64,000 bases of DNA, taken from assembly GCA_015179125.1 (NCBI GenBank), contig WHVA01000310.1, forward strand, positions 1-64,000. The letters run 5' to 3'. This DNA is from Gautieria morchelliformis (lineage: Eukaryota > Basidiomycota > Agaricomycetes > Gomphales > Gomphaceae). Made by a program: the position numbers and the translations under genes. Below the pieces are notes generated by a model. The model was not told where the DNA came from. It saw nothing but the letters and a program-made list of their open reading frames with translations, and did no database searches. Position 1 is the first letter of the stretch. Each line of letters opens with the position of its first letter. Of this stretch, positions 1-10,698 are shown one piece after another.

Positions 1-97
1 ATAATACAAGAACAATGTGAGAAGAAATTGGAAGGCCACACAACAAATTGGATATATTATGCTTGATTTTGGTGCAGGAGCATAAATGCACCCAACA
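1..97 (-). repeat. LTR-D fragment (cut by window edge)
   Basis: This is the end of an LTR whose last bases read GCACCCAACA on the + strand. It matches the ends of the copies at 28871-29358, 57996-58456 and 62676-62752. Read on the minus strand the LTR begins TGTTGGGTGC. It interrupts the reverse transcriptase of the Gy-H element just before the residues GHIIDG. Confidence 0.8.
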
Positions 98-2491
98 TCG
101 GCCACATCATCGATGGCTGAGGGTTACAAGCCGACGAGGATAAGATGCAACGCATCCACGAGTGGCGTAGACCACGGATGTTCAACGACGTCCAGCGTTT
201 CCTCAGGCTAGTACAGTATCTGGCAGATTACATGCCAGATGTTAGCGCATACACCACCCCACTCGCGCGCTGTGCGCATAACAACCGTCCATTCGAATGG
301 ACCCCACTACTAGACAAATTCTGGCAAAGCATTAAGGCATTGGCCTGTAAGGCCCCGATCCTGCATCCAATAGACGCACGGTGCCCAGAGCCGATCTGGG
401 TGATCACCGACGGGTCAAAAGCCGGTGTCGTTCCGGTCTACAGCCAAGGCCCTGACTGGAAAACATGTCAGCCGGCCGGCTTCTTGTCAAAGAAGTTCAG
501 TGTTGCTGCGCAACACTACCGGACTCACGAGCACGAGACAATCGCGGTGCTCGAGGCTCTCATGAAATGGGAGGACAGGCTGCTGGGACGAAGGTTCACC
601 CTCGTCACAGACCACAAAGGGCTCAAATACTTCAAGACCCGGAAGAGCCTATCTGACCGCCAGGTCAGATGGTGGGAGTTTCTCTCACGGTTCAACTTCA
701 ACACTGTACATGTTGACGGTGTAGAGAACAAGGTAGCAGACTGCCTGTTGCGCTACTACGAGAGCAACACGAGTGATGACAATCACCCGGATCACATCTT
801 CGTGAATGCAGACGCGCGTTTAGACCCAGATGGTGAGCTATTGCCCACCGACCAATATATCGAGCTGCGAGCAGCGGCGACGAGACGGTCTAAACGCCTT
901 GCAGAGAAGACAGAGGCGAGAATAACGGGATGCCCCGCATTAAACGAGGGCTCACAAAAGCCCACAAGCGTCACCGCATCACGCGACAATGACAACAATG
1001 ACGTCAGAGTCATCGCCGCAGGAAATGACAGTGCGCCCCTGCGCCAGATCGTTGAGCAGGGCGTAGACCTATCCAAGGTCTTACGAGATGCATACCATAG
1101 GGACACCATGTTCGCGAAGATCATGGAGCACCCAGACACGCACCCGAGATTCGGGATCCGGGACAGGCTGATCTGGACAAAGAACCAGCTCAAGAGAGAC
1201 GTCATTGCCGTCCCCCGCTCTGTTCTTCAGGGGGGAAGGAAGCTGATCGAAATCATCATCGATCGAGCACACCAGATAGTCGGTCACTATGGCCATCTGA
1301 AGACTTCGAACTACGTTCGAAGGTCATATTGGTGACCGGGCATGAGCCCAGACATAGAGTCATTCTGCACATTGTGCGCGAAGTGCCAGATGACAAAAAC
1401 CAGGCCACAACGGCCCAAAGGCCTACTACACAGCCTACCCATTCCAGATAGGGCATGGCAGTCGATTGGCATCAACTTCATGGGGCCGCTGCCCAAATCC
1501 AATGACTGTGACTACCTGATGGTAGTCATCGACCGACTAACCTCGCTCGTCCACCTCATCCCAACAACGACAAGCGTGTCAGCCAAGGGTAGCCTGGCTG
1601 TTTCTGAAAGAGATCGTTCGACTCCATGGGGTTCCCGACTCCATCGTCTCGGATAGAGACTCGAAGTTCACGTCGATCTTTTGGCATGAACTACAGCAAC
1701 TCATGGGGACTAAGCGACTCATGTCAACGGCCTTCCATCCCCAAACGGATGGAGCGACTGAGCGGGCAAACCGCTCGATAGGACAGATATTGCGCGCGGT
1801 CATCAGAGACGATCAGAAGGATTGGGCATTGAAATGCCCAATGGTTGAGGTCACCCTCAACAGCAACGTCAGCGTGACCACAGGGTTCACACCCTTCGAG
1901 CTGAACCACGGCTATATGCCGCGGATAGATCTCCCCATAGCCATGGACACCCCGTTCAAAGGGGTAGCCCAGTTTGCACATCAGGCAAGGTGGAACATGA
2001 TGGCGGCACACGATGCAATCATAGAGCATTGAGTGACGCAAACGTTTCATGCAAACAAGAAACGTATGGTGAGCGTCAGGTACGCGGCCAACAACCCCGT
2101 CTACCTCTCGACCCAAAACCTAACTCTCCTGAAAGGAAGAGCCAGAAAACTAGTCCTGCGATACATCGGACCGTATCGCATCGTTGAGGCTCACAACGAC
2201 GCCTCGACGGTGACCCTTGAACTTCCCGACGAGCTGAAAAGCCGTCGTATATCACCGGTCTTTCATTCAAGCCTCGTACGGCGATATGAGGCTAACAATG
2301 ACGAATTATTCCCTCGTCGTGAGGCCAAGTCATTTTATGACTTTGGAGCGCATGATGACGAGGAGTGGCTCATCGACGAGATTATCGCGCATCGATGGAT
2401 AAACTCGACGGACATGGAGTTCCAGGTCCGTTGGACCCTAGGCGACGTGATATGGAACCCATGTCATCATGCAAGGACCTTGAAGCCCTAG
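98..2491 (+). pseudogene. Ty3/gypsy (Gy-H) pol, C-terminal half: RT end, RNase H, integrase, chromodomain
   Basis: Polyprotein remnant. Order seen: RT tail (GHIIDG, then the FNDVQRFL segment at 180-215), RNase H (WVITDGSK near 400; VTDHKGLKYF near 605), integrase zinc-binding HxxxH (HQIVGHYGH near 1272) with CTLCAKC near 1367, integrase core, and a weak C-terminal chromodomain (EWLIDEIIAHR, 2362-2394). Lesions: TGA at 1333-1335 where a Trp pair is expected, a frameshift near 1586 in the integrase core, and TGA at 2030-2032. The first catalytic integrase Asp is Asn (INFMGP near 1468). The 5' part is missing because an LTR-D sits at the junction. It cannot encode active enzymes. Confidence 0.9.
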
Positions 2492-2783
2492 ATAGCTATC
2501 TAGAGCTTTGGGGGGTGAGAAAACCACGCGACCTCCCCAGACGCCGCTAGACACGTCTGTCACGTGCATCCCACGTGACACGCCGGCCACGGCGTGGTTA
2601 AATGTTCGCCTCGGATCTTGTCGAGGGCGCATCGCTTCTTGAAGCAAACCACCATCATCTACCCACGAATATGATGCCCCCCGAAGATGGGATGGACGTT
2701 GATCCGTCAATGTCCACGACGCACGCAACGGCCCCAAGAAGGCCGCAAACATCCTACGAGCTCCAGTCGACCAAGAACACTGG

Positions 2784-4652
2784 ATGATCATAGGATGGGA
2801 AGACGCCCTGGCGATCGTTCACCCCAACGATTGGGCCACGTGCGCGGACTACGCCACGCACCTACAGGCCATGACAGGCACCTGCAAGGTCAAACTGCAG
2901 GATGAAGACATCGGCGACACCGTCGACGCGGCCTGGGGATGGCTCCCGATGGGCATCGCGCATGACGCGCGGGAGGAGCCCCTCCGGGACATCCATGACC
3001 TCAGGACAGAGGTCAAGGATTTGGAACGCGCAGTCGAAGACCATGATGATGCGCTTGAAGCCGGGCACGCCAAAATAAAAGAACTTGAGGAGAAGCTGAG
3101 CTCAGCCCAGCTCCAGCTCAAGTTCGCCCACGCAGCCTCAACAAGGCCGCGCCATGACCCGGCCACGGACCCAGTGGCCGGGCCATCATCACCTCGCGCG
3201 ACGGCATCCTTGCCGGCGTGCAGAACATCGGGGCTAGCGTCTCGGTTATCGGCACTGACCCCGACGACGACAACAACAGAGGGGCAGAGCGTGCCTTCCG
3301 ACGCTGCGTACGGCGTCCCAGAGGGATGGGAGTCCGACTCCTCCGTCTGGAAGACGTACGACCCGGGGAGAGCACAGCGGCTGGCAGAACAGCCGAAAAA
3401 GAAGCGCAAGAAATTGCGCGGCACCCCCAACACCATCAATGGGTTAGCCATTGCGAGGGAAAGCGCGATCAGCGCATACCTGGCGGCGTCGCCGTCGCAC
3501 ACGATCAATGACCCTGCCCTACAACGGCAGGTAGCATTGGTCGAGGCCCAGTACATCGGACCTCACGTGGTCCTGCCACCACCGGCGGGGACAGTTCACC
3601 CTCCCTACCCGGGGGAGGGGATGATCATACCACTCAGAGCCCCACCGATCTCCCAGACAGGCCTCCTACCATGACCAGTAGGAAAGGCCCAGCAGTGTCG
3701 TACTCAATGGTATGACGTCTGCCCGCTCAACGACCCCCACTTCGTTGAGCTTATAGCCCGGGCAAAAGAAACGCCACAACTCGCACGCACACACGAGATG
3801 ATCGGCATGTTCAAATGCATCGAGCGTGAACAACGTGCTCGCAATCCCAAAAGGGATTGTCTCGTGATAGCGAGCGGTACCCCGCACGACATCGCCACCA
3901 TCCTAAGGGGTTGGATACACAACCCCAAAGGAATCCCATCTGCCATCCATGATAACGTGGATGGAACCTTCAACCTAGACAACATGGACGTCTGGATGTG
4001 GTTGAAGGCCCTTGCGCCCTGTGTTAAAGGGGTCGCATCACCTCTCAAGTCGAGATTTCTCGACTTGTTCGGCTTGACCGACAAATGGTTGAGCTTCGTC
4101 GATGCTAGGGAATGCCTGACACTGCAGAGCACCAGCCTGTGGCTCTCCATCACGGGCCCATACCCTGTGGGGGGCCGAGCTGGCCCCGACATCCCACTCA
4201 CCGAGATCACGTGATGGCTGGCCCGCTACACCGGGGTCACTCACGAGCGAGCAGCGCGCATTGAACAATACGTTCAGCGCAGCCTCACCGGCGCGGCATT
4301 TAGTGCCACCACTCGGGAGGGCCAACAAAAGGTCCTTGAGACCAGCCACGTGAGGGCTGCGGTGCCGTGACCACTCACCCACGCTCAGCTCGATCAGGAG
4401 CTGGCGCGCTTTCGGCCCCCTCCCCAGACTGCGGATCCGGCCGTCGAGGCTATGCTCCGCAAGGATGCAGGCCCCATCACCCAAGCGGAAACCACCGCTA
4501 TTGGTGAGGCAGAACCACCTTACCCAACCACCCCCGCAGACGCGGAGGTGCCCCCAGAGGAGTCACGTGCTCCACCGGCCCCATACGACGACGATGTCAT
4601 CGTATTGGAAACATTAGAGGACCCCATCATCGATGACCTCTATGAATCGTAG
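2784..4652 (+). pseudogene. Extra 3' ORF (orf3) of the Gy-H gypsy element, function unknown
   Basis: A single reading frame of about 622 codons runs from the ATG at 2784 to the TAG at 4652, broken only by three TGA codons (3672, 4212, 4368), each in a place where CGA would restore the frame. It lies between the chromodomain end and the polypurine tract. Visible parts: a coiled-coil stretch around residues 65-115 (heptad-like, LRTEVKDLERAVEDHDDAL), a Pro/Thr/Ser-rich linker, a basic patch KKKRKK near residue 209, a globular part rich in Trp (residues about 320-480) and an acidic tail. No signal peptide, transmembrane helix or enzyme motif was seen, so it does not look like a classic env. I do not recognise its family. 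Possible roles such as a structural or nucleic-acid-binding accessory protein are guesses. Confidence 0.7.
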
Positions 4653-4671
4653 TTGGGCCCCTATAGTTGTC

Positions 4672-4684
4672 TATAGAGGGGGAG
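4672..4684 (+). other. Polypurine tract of Gy-H
   Basis: TATAGAGGGGGAG lies immediately before the LTR start TGTGTAAATA. Position and composition fit the plus-strand primer of Ty3/gypsy reverse transcription. Confidence 0.75.
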
Positions 4685-4900
4685 TGTGTAAATAACCTAG
4701 ATATCATACATGTATACTAGTTATTACATAATCCCAGTGGGCCCCTTAGAGACCCACTGTATAGTGTATGCGTGGGAACCGGTCAGCGGTTCCCATCGCA
4801 TCTTACCCTTACACTGTCACTATGTAGCATCAGAATACCACACATTGGTCAAGTTCTGCCATGCTCTTGTGACTCAAGGCTTAAGATAGACATCTTTACA
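4685..4900 (+). repeat. LTR-F, 3' LTR of Gy-H
   Basis: 216 bp from TGTGTAAATA to CATCTTTACA. It is homologous to the reverse complement of 8360-8570: shared GGGAACCG...GCGGTTCCC palindromic block, shared CTTACC...ACTGTCACTA(C/T)GTAGCA segment and shared CTTAAGAT near the end. The sequence right after it belongs to another element, so 4900 is the true element boundary. Confidence 0.8.
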
Positions 4901-5321
4901 ACCAGACCTAAGCCGGGGGCACTCCGCTTTTTTGTGGCCCGGCTGGCCGCATTCAAAGCATGTGGCGCTGCTTTGGCCACTGCTGGGTTGATTGTTAGGT
5001 CAGCCCAACACTTTCGGCAGTGGGGTTGGTTGCAGTGACAACCATGATGCTTGAGGCTGCTTGGCTTCAGGTGGGCGTCCAGCTTGGGGGGGGCATGGGG
5101 GCGGCGGTCGCTGCAACGCTCCACTCCTTGGGAACAGGCTAGGCCTGGTCAGGCCTGGTCAGGCCTGTCTGTGTCGCTGGCTTGCTCCCTGCAAGCCGGG
5201 CAGTGCTTGCTGTTGCAACTGTGCTTTCTGCACGGTGCATCCCCATGTTGTATCAGGATGCCTCCTCGATCATTCGGGCCATCTCGAAGAGTTGCTCTGT
5301 CAAGCTGCTCTTGGCGTTATA
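4901..5321 (-). pseudogene. Ty3/gypsy gag fragment with CCHC zinc knuckle
   Basis: Minus-strand translation of 4922-4970 gives CFECGQPGHKKAEC, a CX2CX4HX4C nucleocapsid zinc knuckle that binds element RNA. The flank resembles the gag of the Gy-H copy at 60431-62092, including the segment ARMIEEAS near 5260-5290. The piece stops abruptly at about 5321, where integrase sequence of another family begins on the opposite strand. It is only a fragment and cannot work alone. Confidence 0.75.
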
Positions 5322-6706
5322 GCAAGGTCTATGTTCCGGGTGGGGCGGTCCTCCACCGCCGCGTTGTGTCCCAGCACCATGACACACGGGTCGCTGGGCA
5401 CGCTGGCAGGTGGAAGACGCTGGAGTTAGTGGCTCGTAATTACTGGTGGCCTCAGATGTCCCGCTACATTGGGCAGTACGTGAAGACATGTGACCTTTGC
5501 CTCCGAACCAAAGCACAGTGACATCCACCCATCGGAGAACTTGTTCCACTCCCGATTCCAGAATCCCACTGGGACACCATCAGTGTCGACTTCATTGTTG
5601 AACTGCCAGAGTCTCATGGCTATGACGCGATCATGAACATCGTGGACTCGGTAAGCAAGGTGTCCCACTTCATTCTGACGCACACGATGATCACAGCCCT
5701 TGGAGCGGCCTGCCTGTTCCTTGCGCATGTCTGGAAGTTGCATGGGCTCCCCAAGCAATTCGTTTCCGACCGAGGTCTGCAGTTTGTCGCGGAACTGACT
5801 CTGGAGCTCTACCGCCTGCTCGGTATAAAGCTGGCTACCACCACAGCATACCATCCACAGGGTGACGGACAGACGGAACGGGTCAATCAGGAGTTGGAGC
5901 AATATCTCCGCCTCTTTGTCAATGAGAGGCAGGATGACTGGGATGAGTTACTTCCACTGGCGGAATTCCAATACAACAACCATGTACATTCCACCACACA
6001 ACAGACTCCCTTCATGCTTGACTCCGGACGACACCCACGGATGGGCTTCGAGCCACGCCAGGCAGAGTCCCGACTCGAGACAGTCAATGATTTCCGAGAC
6101 CGCATGGACTCCACCCTTTCGAAAACCAAGTCGGCCCTTGCAAAGGCCAAGGATTACATGGCAAGGTACTACAACCAACGCCGAGTTCCTGCCCCGGAGT
6201 ACCAAGTTGGAGACAAGGTGTATCTATATGCAAGTGACATCTGCACCACACACCCTTCGCAGAAGCTTGCCCACCGCTACCTTGGGCCCTTCACAGTGAT
6301 GCAGAAGGTTGGACGGAATGCATACCGCCTCCGACTTCCGATGTCCATGTCCCGCCTCCACCCCGTCTTCAATGTGGTGAAGTTACTCCCTATGCTTGAG
6401 GACCCAATTCCAGGTCGGAAGGCTCGTCCGCCACCTCCACCGGAAATTGTGGATGGGGAAGAACACTATGTGGTGGAATGGATCCTGGACAGCCGGTTTG
6501 TGCGAGGACGACTCCAATTCCTCATGAAATGGGAAAGGTATGGGTATGAGGAGAATTCGTGGGTCCTGGAGCAAGAGGTCTCCGCTCTGGACAAACTCCG
6601 TGAGTTCTATAGGACACACCCTGGTCCCCTCGCCAAATTCGCTCACTGGCATTTCAATCCCTCGTGTCCCGTGCTTCGAGGATGCAGCATGCTAGAGGGG
6701 GGGTGA
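5322..6706 (+). pseudogene. Ty3/gypsy (Gy-A) integrase and chromodomain
   Basis: Starts inside the integrase zinc-binding region (HHDTRVAGHAGRWKT near 5380; CDLCLRTKAQ near 5500), then the integrase core and the long frame 5633-6706. TGA at 5519-5521 replaces the CGA kept in the sister copy near 26270. Core motifs: VDFIVELP (first Asp), VSDRG (second Asp) near 5768 and HPQGDGQTERVNQELEQ with the catalytic Glu near 5853. The C-terminus carries a chromodomain (EEHYVVEWILDSR near 6460; KWERYGYEENSWV), which in chromoviruses targets integration to marked chromatin. The gag-RT part is absent. The frame ends just before a polypurine tract (AGAGGGGGGGTGA, 6694-6706). Confidence 0.9.
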
Positions 6707-7225
6707 TGTCAGGGGACACCCTGTTTTCCATTTCCAGTTCGGACTCCACACCCAGTTCCGACTCCATTTCTGACTCCGCTTCCGGTTCCGATTTCATCTC
6801 TGTCTCCGCTTCCGGTTCCGATTTCATCTCTGTCTCCGCTTTCGGAAATGATTCCGCTTCTGGGAGAACTTCCACCAGTTCTGTTCGCTTTGCCAGTTCC
6901 ACTCCAATTTCCAACTTCCACTCTCGGAACAGTGTCGGAAATCAAGTGACTCGCATAATAGGTGGCATCAAGGGTCGATCAAGGGTCAGGGAGGTCAGGG
7001 AATGCAGGGTTGATGGCGGGTGCCAAGTGTTGTCCCTGGCTGCGCAGCGTAGTATAATACGGGCTCGCTGACATTGGGGGTCCTTAGACTTTTCTCTTCA
7101 GATTTCCCCTTGTCAGGTGAGAATCCCCTCTCTTGTATACTCTGTTCATTTATGCATACTTCGGATTTCCCCTTGTCAGTTGTGTGGTAGTGTGATCTCC
7201 ACAACCAGCCAGGGTTGCCCTTACA
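6707..7225 (+). repeat. LTR-A, 3' LTR of the Gy-A fragment
   Basis: 519 bp, TGTCAGGGGACACC to TTGCCCTTACA. Other copies are at 24588-25077 (-), 29425-29913 (-) and partial ones at 30043-30941 and 62093-62238. The first 200 bp are rich in TTCCG, with a 30-bp tandem duplication (GCTTCCGGTTCCGATTTCAT...) at about 6778-6839. A TATA-like GTATAATACGG sits near 7050. Confidence 0.9.
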
Positions 7226-8359
7226 CTGGCTTCCTTTCTTTGCCAGTGCTTGGCCTCGAGCTCCAGGCTCTCTATCGTGGTCTCAGAGTCGGGCTCTGAG
7301 ACAACTTGCTCCCTGACGATCTGTTGGATTGTCTTGCAGTTGCTCCTTCTGTGTGCGGTTCACTTCTGAATCGTACGTCTTGTTCGACAGGGGCAGCCGG
7401 CGGCAGCATGCATCATCGGTCCTGCTCCTGTCGCCATTGTCCATCGGGGGGGCGAGCTTGGTTGTTCGCCGCAGCACGGGGTGCGCTTCCAGCGGACGCT
7501 GTGGGCTCTTCGTTTGAACAAAGGGCTTTTTGCACGTCTTCTAGAGCCGTGGCGTCTCGTTGTTGGACCTCCTGCGTTTGGTGGAGTTCCTCACCGAGCT
7601 GCATGAGGGACATCATGATATTGTTGAGATGCAACGAGATGTTCTCATGCTTGTGGCCCATGAGCATGTTTCGGTGCAATGCATCCTGTACTTGCTTGGC
7701 CAGTGCGCCAGCCATCTCGTCGTCGATGCTGTGTTTCCTCGAGCTTTTGCGACTCGAGCTCGAGTATTCCGAGGCTTTCCCGTCATCGTCGGGCACCTGT
7801 CTTTTGGGTTGTCATTCCCCTTCAGGGACGACAGTTGTCGCTCGACTCCGTGAGCGGCGGGCTGAGTTCCTGCTTCGAGATTGAATCCAAGCCTGCCCTA
7901 CTCTTGAGGCTCTGCCATCTGACGATGGTGAGACGTCTCTACCTCTGCCCTTGTCTCGGGGCCAGGGGAGTGGGGCTGGGATGCCGGGTTGTTGTCTATC
8001 GGTGTCCCCTCTTCCACCACGCTAGGTGACACGTGGTAGGGTCCTTGCTTGTCCTCGATTGGGGGGATGAGCCCGGTGAGATCTACGATCTCTCCTTCTT
8101 CTGGTGTCCTGGACTCCTGGTCCAGTGTAGCGTCAGCCGTTGTGTCGCTAGGCTGTGCCTGGGGAGTTGTCCGCGAGCTAGAGGCTCGCGTTCTTCTTCA
8201 ACTGCGTGGAATCATCATGCTCACAGTCGACAGTAGGGGGGCCTACTGGATGATGTTCGACGGTAAACAGCCATCGATGTCGCGATCTTTTTCAAGATCG
8301 TGCGGATTTCCACAATTCAGTTGTTCGCTTGGCCAACAACTGCAGGAAGTTCAAAAAGG
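7226..8359 (-). pseudogene. Probable gag-region remnant of a Gy-H-like element
   Basis: Lies directly inside (3' of) the minus-strand LTR-F at 8360-8570, where gag is expected. The best open stretch is 7796-7413 on the minus strand (127 aa), with Ser/Arg-rich and helical, coiled-coil-like sequence (HENISLHLNNIMMSLMQLGE). No zinc knuckle or protease motif was found. The assignment rests on position next to the LTR and is weak; it could also be an unrelated low-complexity remnant. Confidence 0.35.
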
Positions 8360-8570
8360 TGTAAGCTTGTGAATCTTAAGACCTTGTGTCACAAGGGCAA
8401 GCGGAACTCAACCAATATGTGGTAATTCCATGTGCTACGTAGTGACAGTTATAAGGTAAGATCTGGGGAACCGCCGGGCGGTTCCCACCCAAGAACTATA
8501 CAGTAGTTATGTAAGCAATCCAGTAGCGCGCATTGCCATAAGGGCAATGCGGGTAAATCGCATATTTACA
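8360..8570 (-). repeat. LTR-F, reverse orientation
   Basis: Read on the minus strand this runs TGTAAATATGCG to CAAGCTTACA (211 bp) and aligns with 4685-4900. The GGAACCGCCGGGCGGTTCC palindrome at about 8466-8486 is the counterpart of the palindromic block in the other copy. Confidence 0.75.
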
Positions 8571-8772
8571 GATAACCCAAGGTAAAGTGCAAGTTTATGT
8601 CAAGAGCTTTGCCAAGGGAATGGAAAAAGTGTGAGACAAAGTGCAATCCTCAGTATGATGTCACATGGCTTGGGTCACCATGCTTCGAGAATACATGCAA
8701 GACAAAGAGGCAGGTGAGGTCGGCGGAAGTGACCATGTCATACATCAGAATGAAGATGCTCTACTTGGTTAA
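8571..8772 (-). pseudogene. Gy-G integrase fragment
   Basis: Its + strand sequence closely matches 32713-32915 and the antisense of 12660-12860, i.e. the integrase core of Gy-G with the segment LTKQ...IFI and the site around the second catalytic Asp. It abuts LTR-F on the left and the start of a plus-strand Gy-G gag on the right, so two parts of one family are joined in opposite orientation. Confidence 0.75.
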
Positions 8773-8796
8773 GCAATTCCGTCACCACTACGACAA

Positions 8797-10035
8797 CCCC
8801 CCTCCGCCCTCGAACTCATCTCGATGCCGAGTTATAGGTGTCGGTCACAGACACATCAGCAAGGTTCCCGAGGTTCCCCACGGTGAGTCCCCCAACCCTA
8901 GCGACCCCGGAGACGGTGGTCATGGCGGCAATAATGACTCCGGTTCCGAGCACAATTCTGATCCCAATGCAGAGGCCCTGAGACCGAACTCCAACCCGAA
9001 TGCAGAAGCAGACAGCGAGGAACAGGTTGGGCGCTGTATGCTCACGGCTTTGGAAAAGCTCGCCGACAATGGACTCAGTGGAGGAGACCGCGCCAACTCA
9101 AAGGCGAAACTTCAGGAGCCCAACCAATTCGACAGCTTGGACACGAAAAAACTCCGAGGTTTCCTTCTCCAGTGCACGTTGAATTTCCATGCCAAACCCC
9201 AAGCTTTCCGAGATGGTTCTGCAAAAGTGAACTATGTCCTGTCCTTCCTCAAGGGAACAGCTCTCGAATACTTCGAGCCCTTCCTCACTGACGACCCGTT
9301 AACGAGCCCCTTTGGGCCTCAGACTATGGCATCTTCATGGAAGAGCTTTACCTGAACTTCGGCCCCTATGACCAAGCTGCCGATGTCAGGGTAGAGCTCA
9401 AAAACCTTGTCATGAAGGATAGTCACAAGGCGACTGGGTTTTTTGTCGACTTCTACAGACTTGCATCCATGCTTCAGCACAATGACTTGGCTTTGCATCG
9501 CCGAGCTTACCTTGCTTTGCCGAAGCGAATCAAAGACAAAATGGTGCATTTATACAAGCCCCGATCCCTTGACGACCTCCAAGATCTGGTCCAGAAAATT
9601 GACCAAAGGTATTGGGAACATCGCGGTAAAGCCTCTTGCGAGACTCAATCCGCACCCAAACCCAAGGCCAAGGACAAGTCCAACCAAAACTGAGCCCCCC
9701 AGAACAATGACTGACGTCAAGGTCAAACTTCCGGCAACTCCAACGCCAACGCCAGTAATAACAATCACGGCAAAGGCAAGGACAAGCATAAGGGGAATAA
9801 CACGTCCAAGGGTCAGAAAAAACCTGACTACGCTAACAAGCTCGGCAAGGATGGCAAACTCACGCCCAAAGAACGCCAGCATCGCATGGAGAACAATCTC
9901 TGCCTAGTCTGCACACAGAGTGGCCACCATGCGAAGGAATGCCCGAAAGCCACGTCGGCTCAGGCTGCAACAGCTTCTGAAGGGAAGACGTCTGATAACA
10001 AGGCCGAATCTTCGGCTTCGGGTGCAAAAAAATAG
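8797..10035 (+). pseudogene. Gy-G gag
   Basis: The capsid-like part runs from about 8797 to 9355 (motif FLLQCTLNFHAKPQAF near 9160, LSFLKGTALEYFEPF near 9240), shifts frame near 9340 and continues 9337-9693 (YDQAADVRVELKNLVMK). It changes frame again to reach a CCHC knuckle, CLVCTQSGHHAKEC, at 9901-9942, and ends with TAG at 10035. Family role: packages element RNA into virus-like particles. Two frameshifts make it non-functional as read. Confidence 0.85.
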
Positions 10036-10151
10036 TCAGCGACCCTCCGACCTCCGCGCAAACCGAGGGTCACGTTGACTCAACTTGTGCAGTAGGGGAG
10101 GTAAGAATCAACACTTCTGCTCTCTTTTCTCCGAACTCTCTTGTAATTAGT

Positions 10152-10574
10152 TTGTCCTCGTCTCTTGTCCCGAACGAAAAATTTAAAGCACTAGTAGATT
10201 CCGGCTCTACCCATTGTTTCATAGAATCCGTCTTTGTCCATAAATACAATCTCCGAACCTATTCCATAGACCCGATTCCGCTCCGTTTATTCGATGGTAG
10301 TACAAACTCGGTAATTACTGAAGCTGTAGAGCTACCTATCCGATTCCCCGATGGTCACACCCATTCCATAGACTTTGATGTCACCCCCCTTGATTCATCT
10401 GTTTCGGTAGTTCTTGGACACAACTGGCTGACCCGCTACAATCCGTTGATTGACTGGGTATTGGGCAGTATTACTTTCCGAACTTCCCTTCCGGGCAGTC
10501 CTGTGTACCCCCGCTGGCTTCGGCTCACGCCGCAATGGCCAAGCCACCCCCAAGTCTGGAGGCCTCACGGATAG
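10152..10574 (+). pseudogene. Gy-G aspartic protease
   Basis: Retropepsin-like domain with the active-site triad ALVDSGST near 10188-10211, followed by the flap region and VVLGHNWL near 10408. It would cleave the gag-pol polyprotein. The frame is lost near 10500-10690 before RT. Confidence 0.85.
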
Positions 10575-10698
10575 CCCTCCTTAACATTGCGGCATTTTAC
10601 CGTGCCTGCAAGTTAGAGGGTTCCCAGTGCTTCCAGCTAAATCTGGCGACGCCTGAGAATGAGGCTTCGGCCCACTCAGCTTCCGCAAACTCGAACCC

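Noticed and set aside
2849..3556. 235-aa minus-strand ORF opposite Gy-H orf3
   Set aside because: Antisense shadow of a GC-rich coding frame; composition is biased and no domain is present.
1..4900. Gy-H as an endogenous retrovirus with env
   Set aside because: The third ORF has no signal peptide, transmembrane helix or glycoprotein features.
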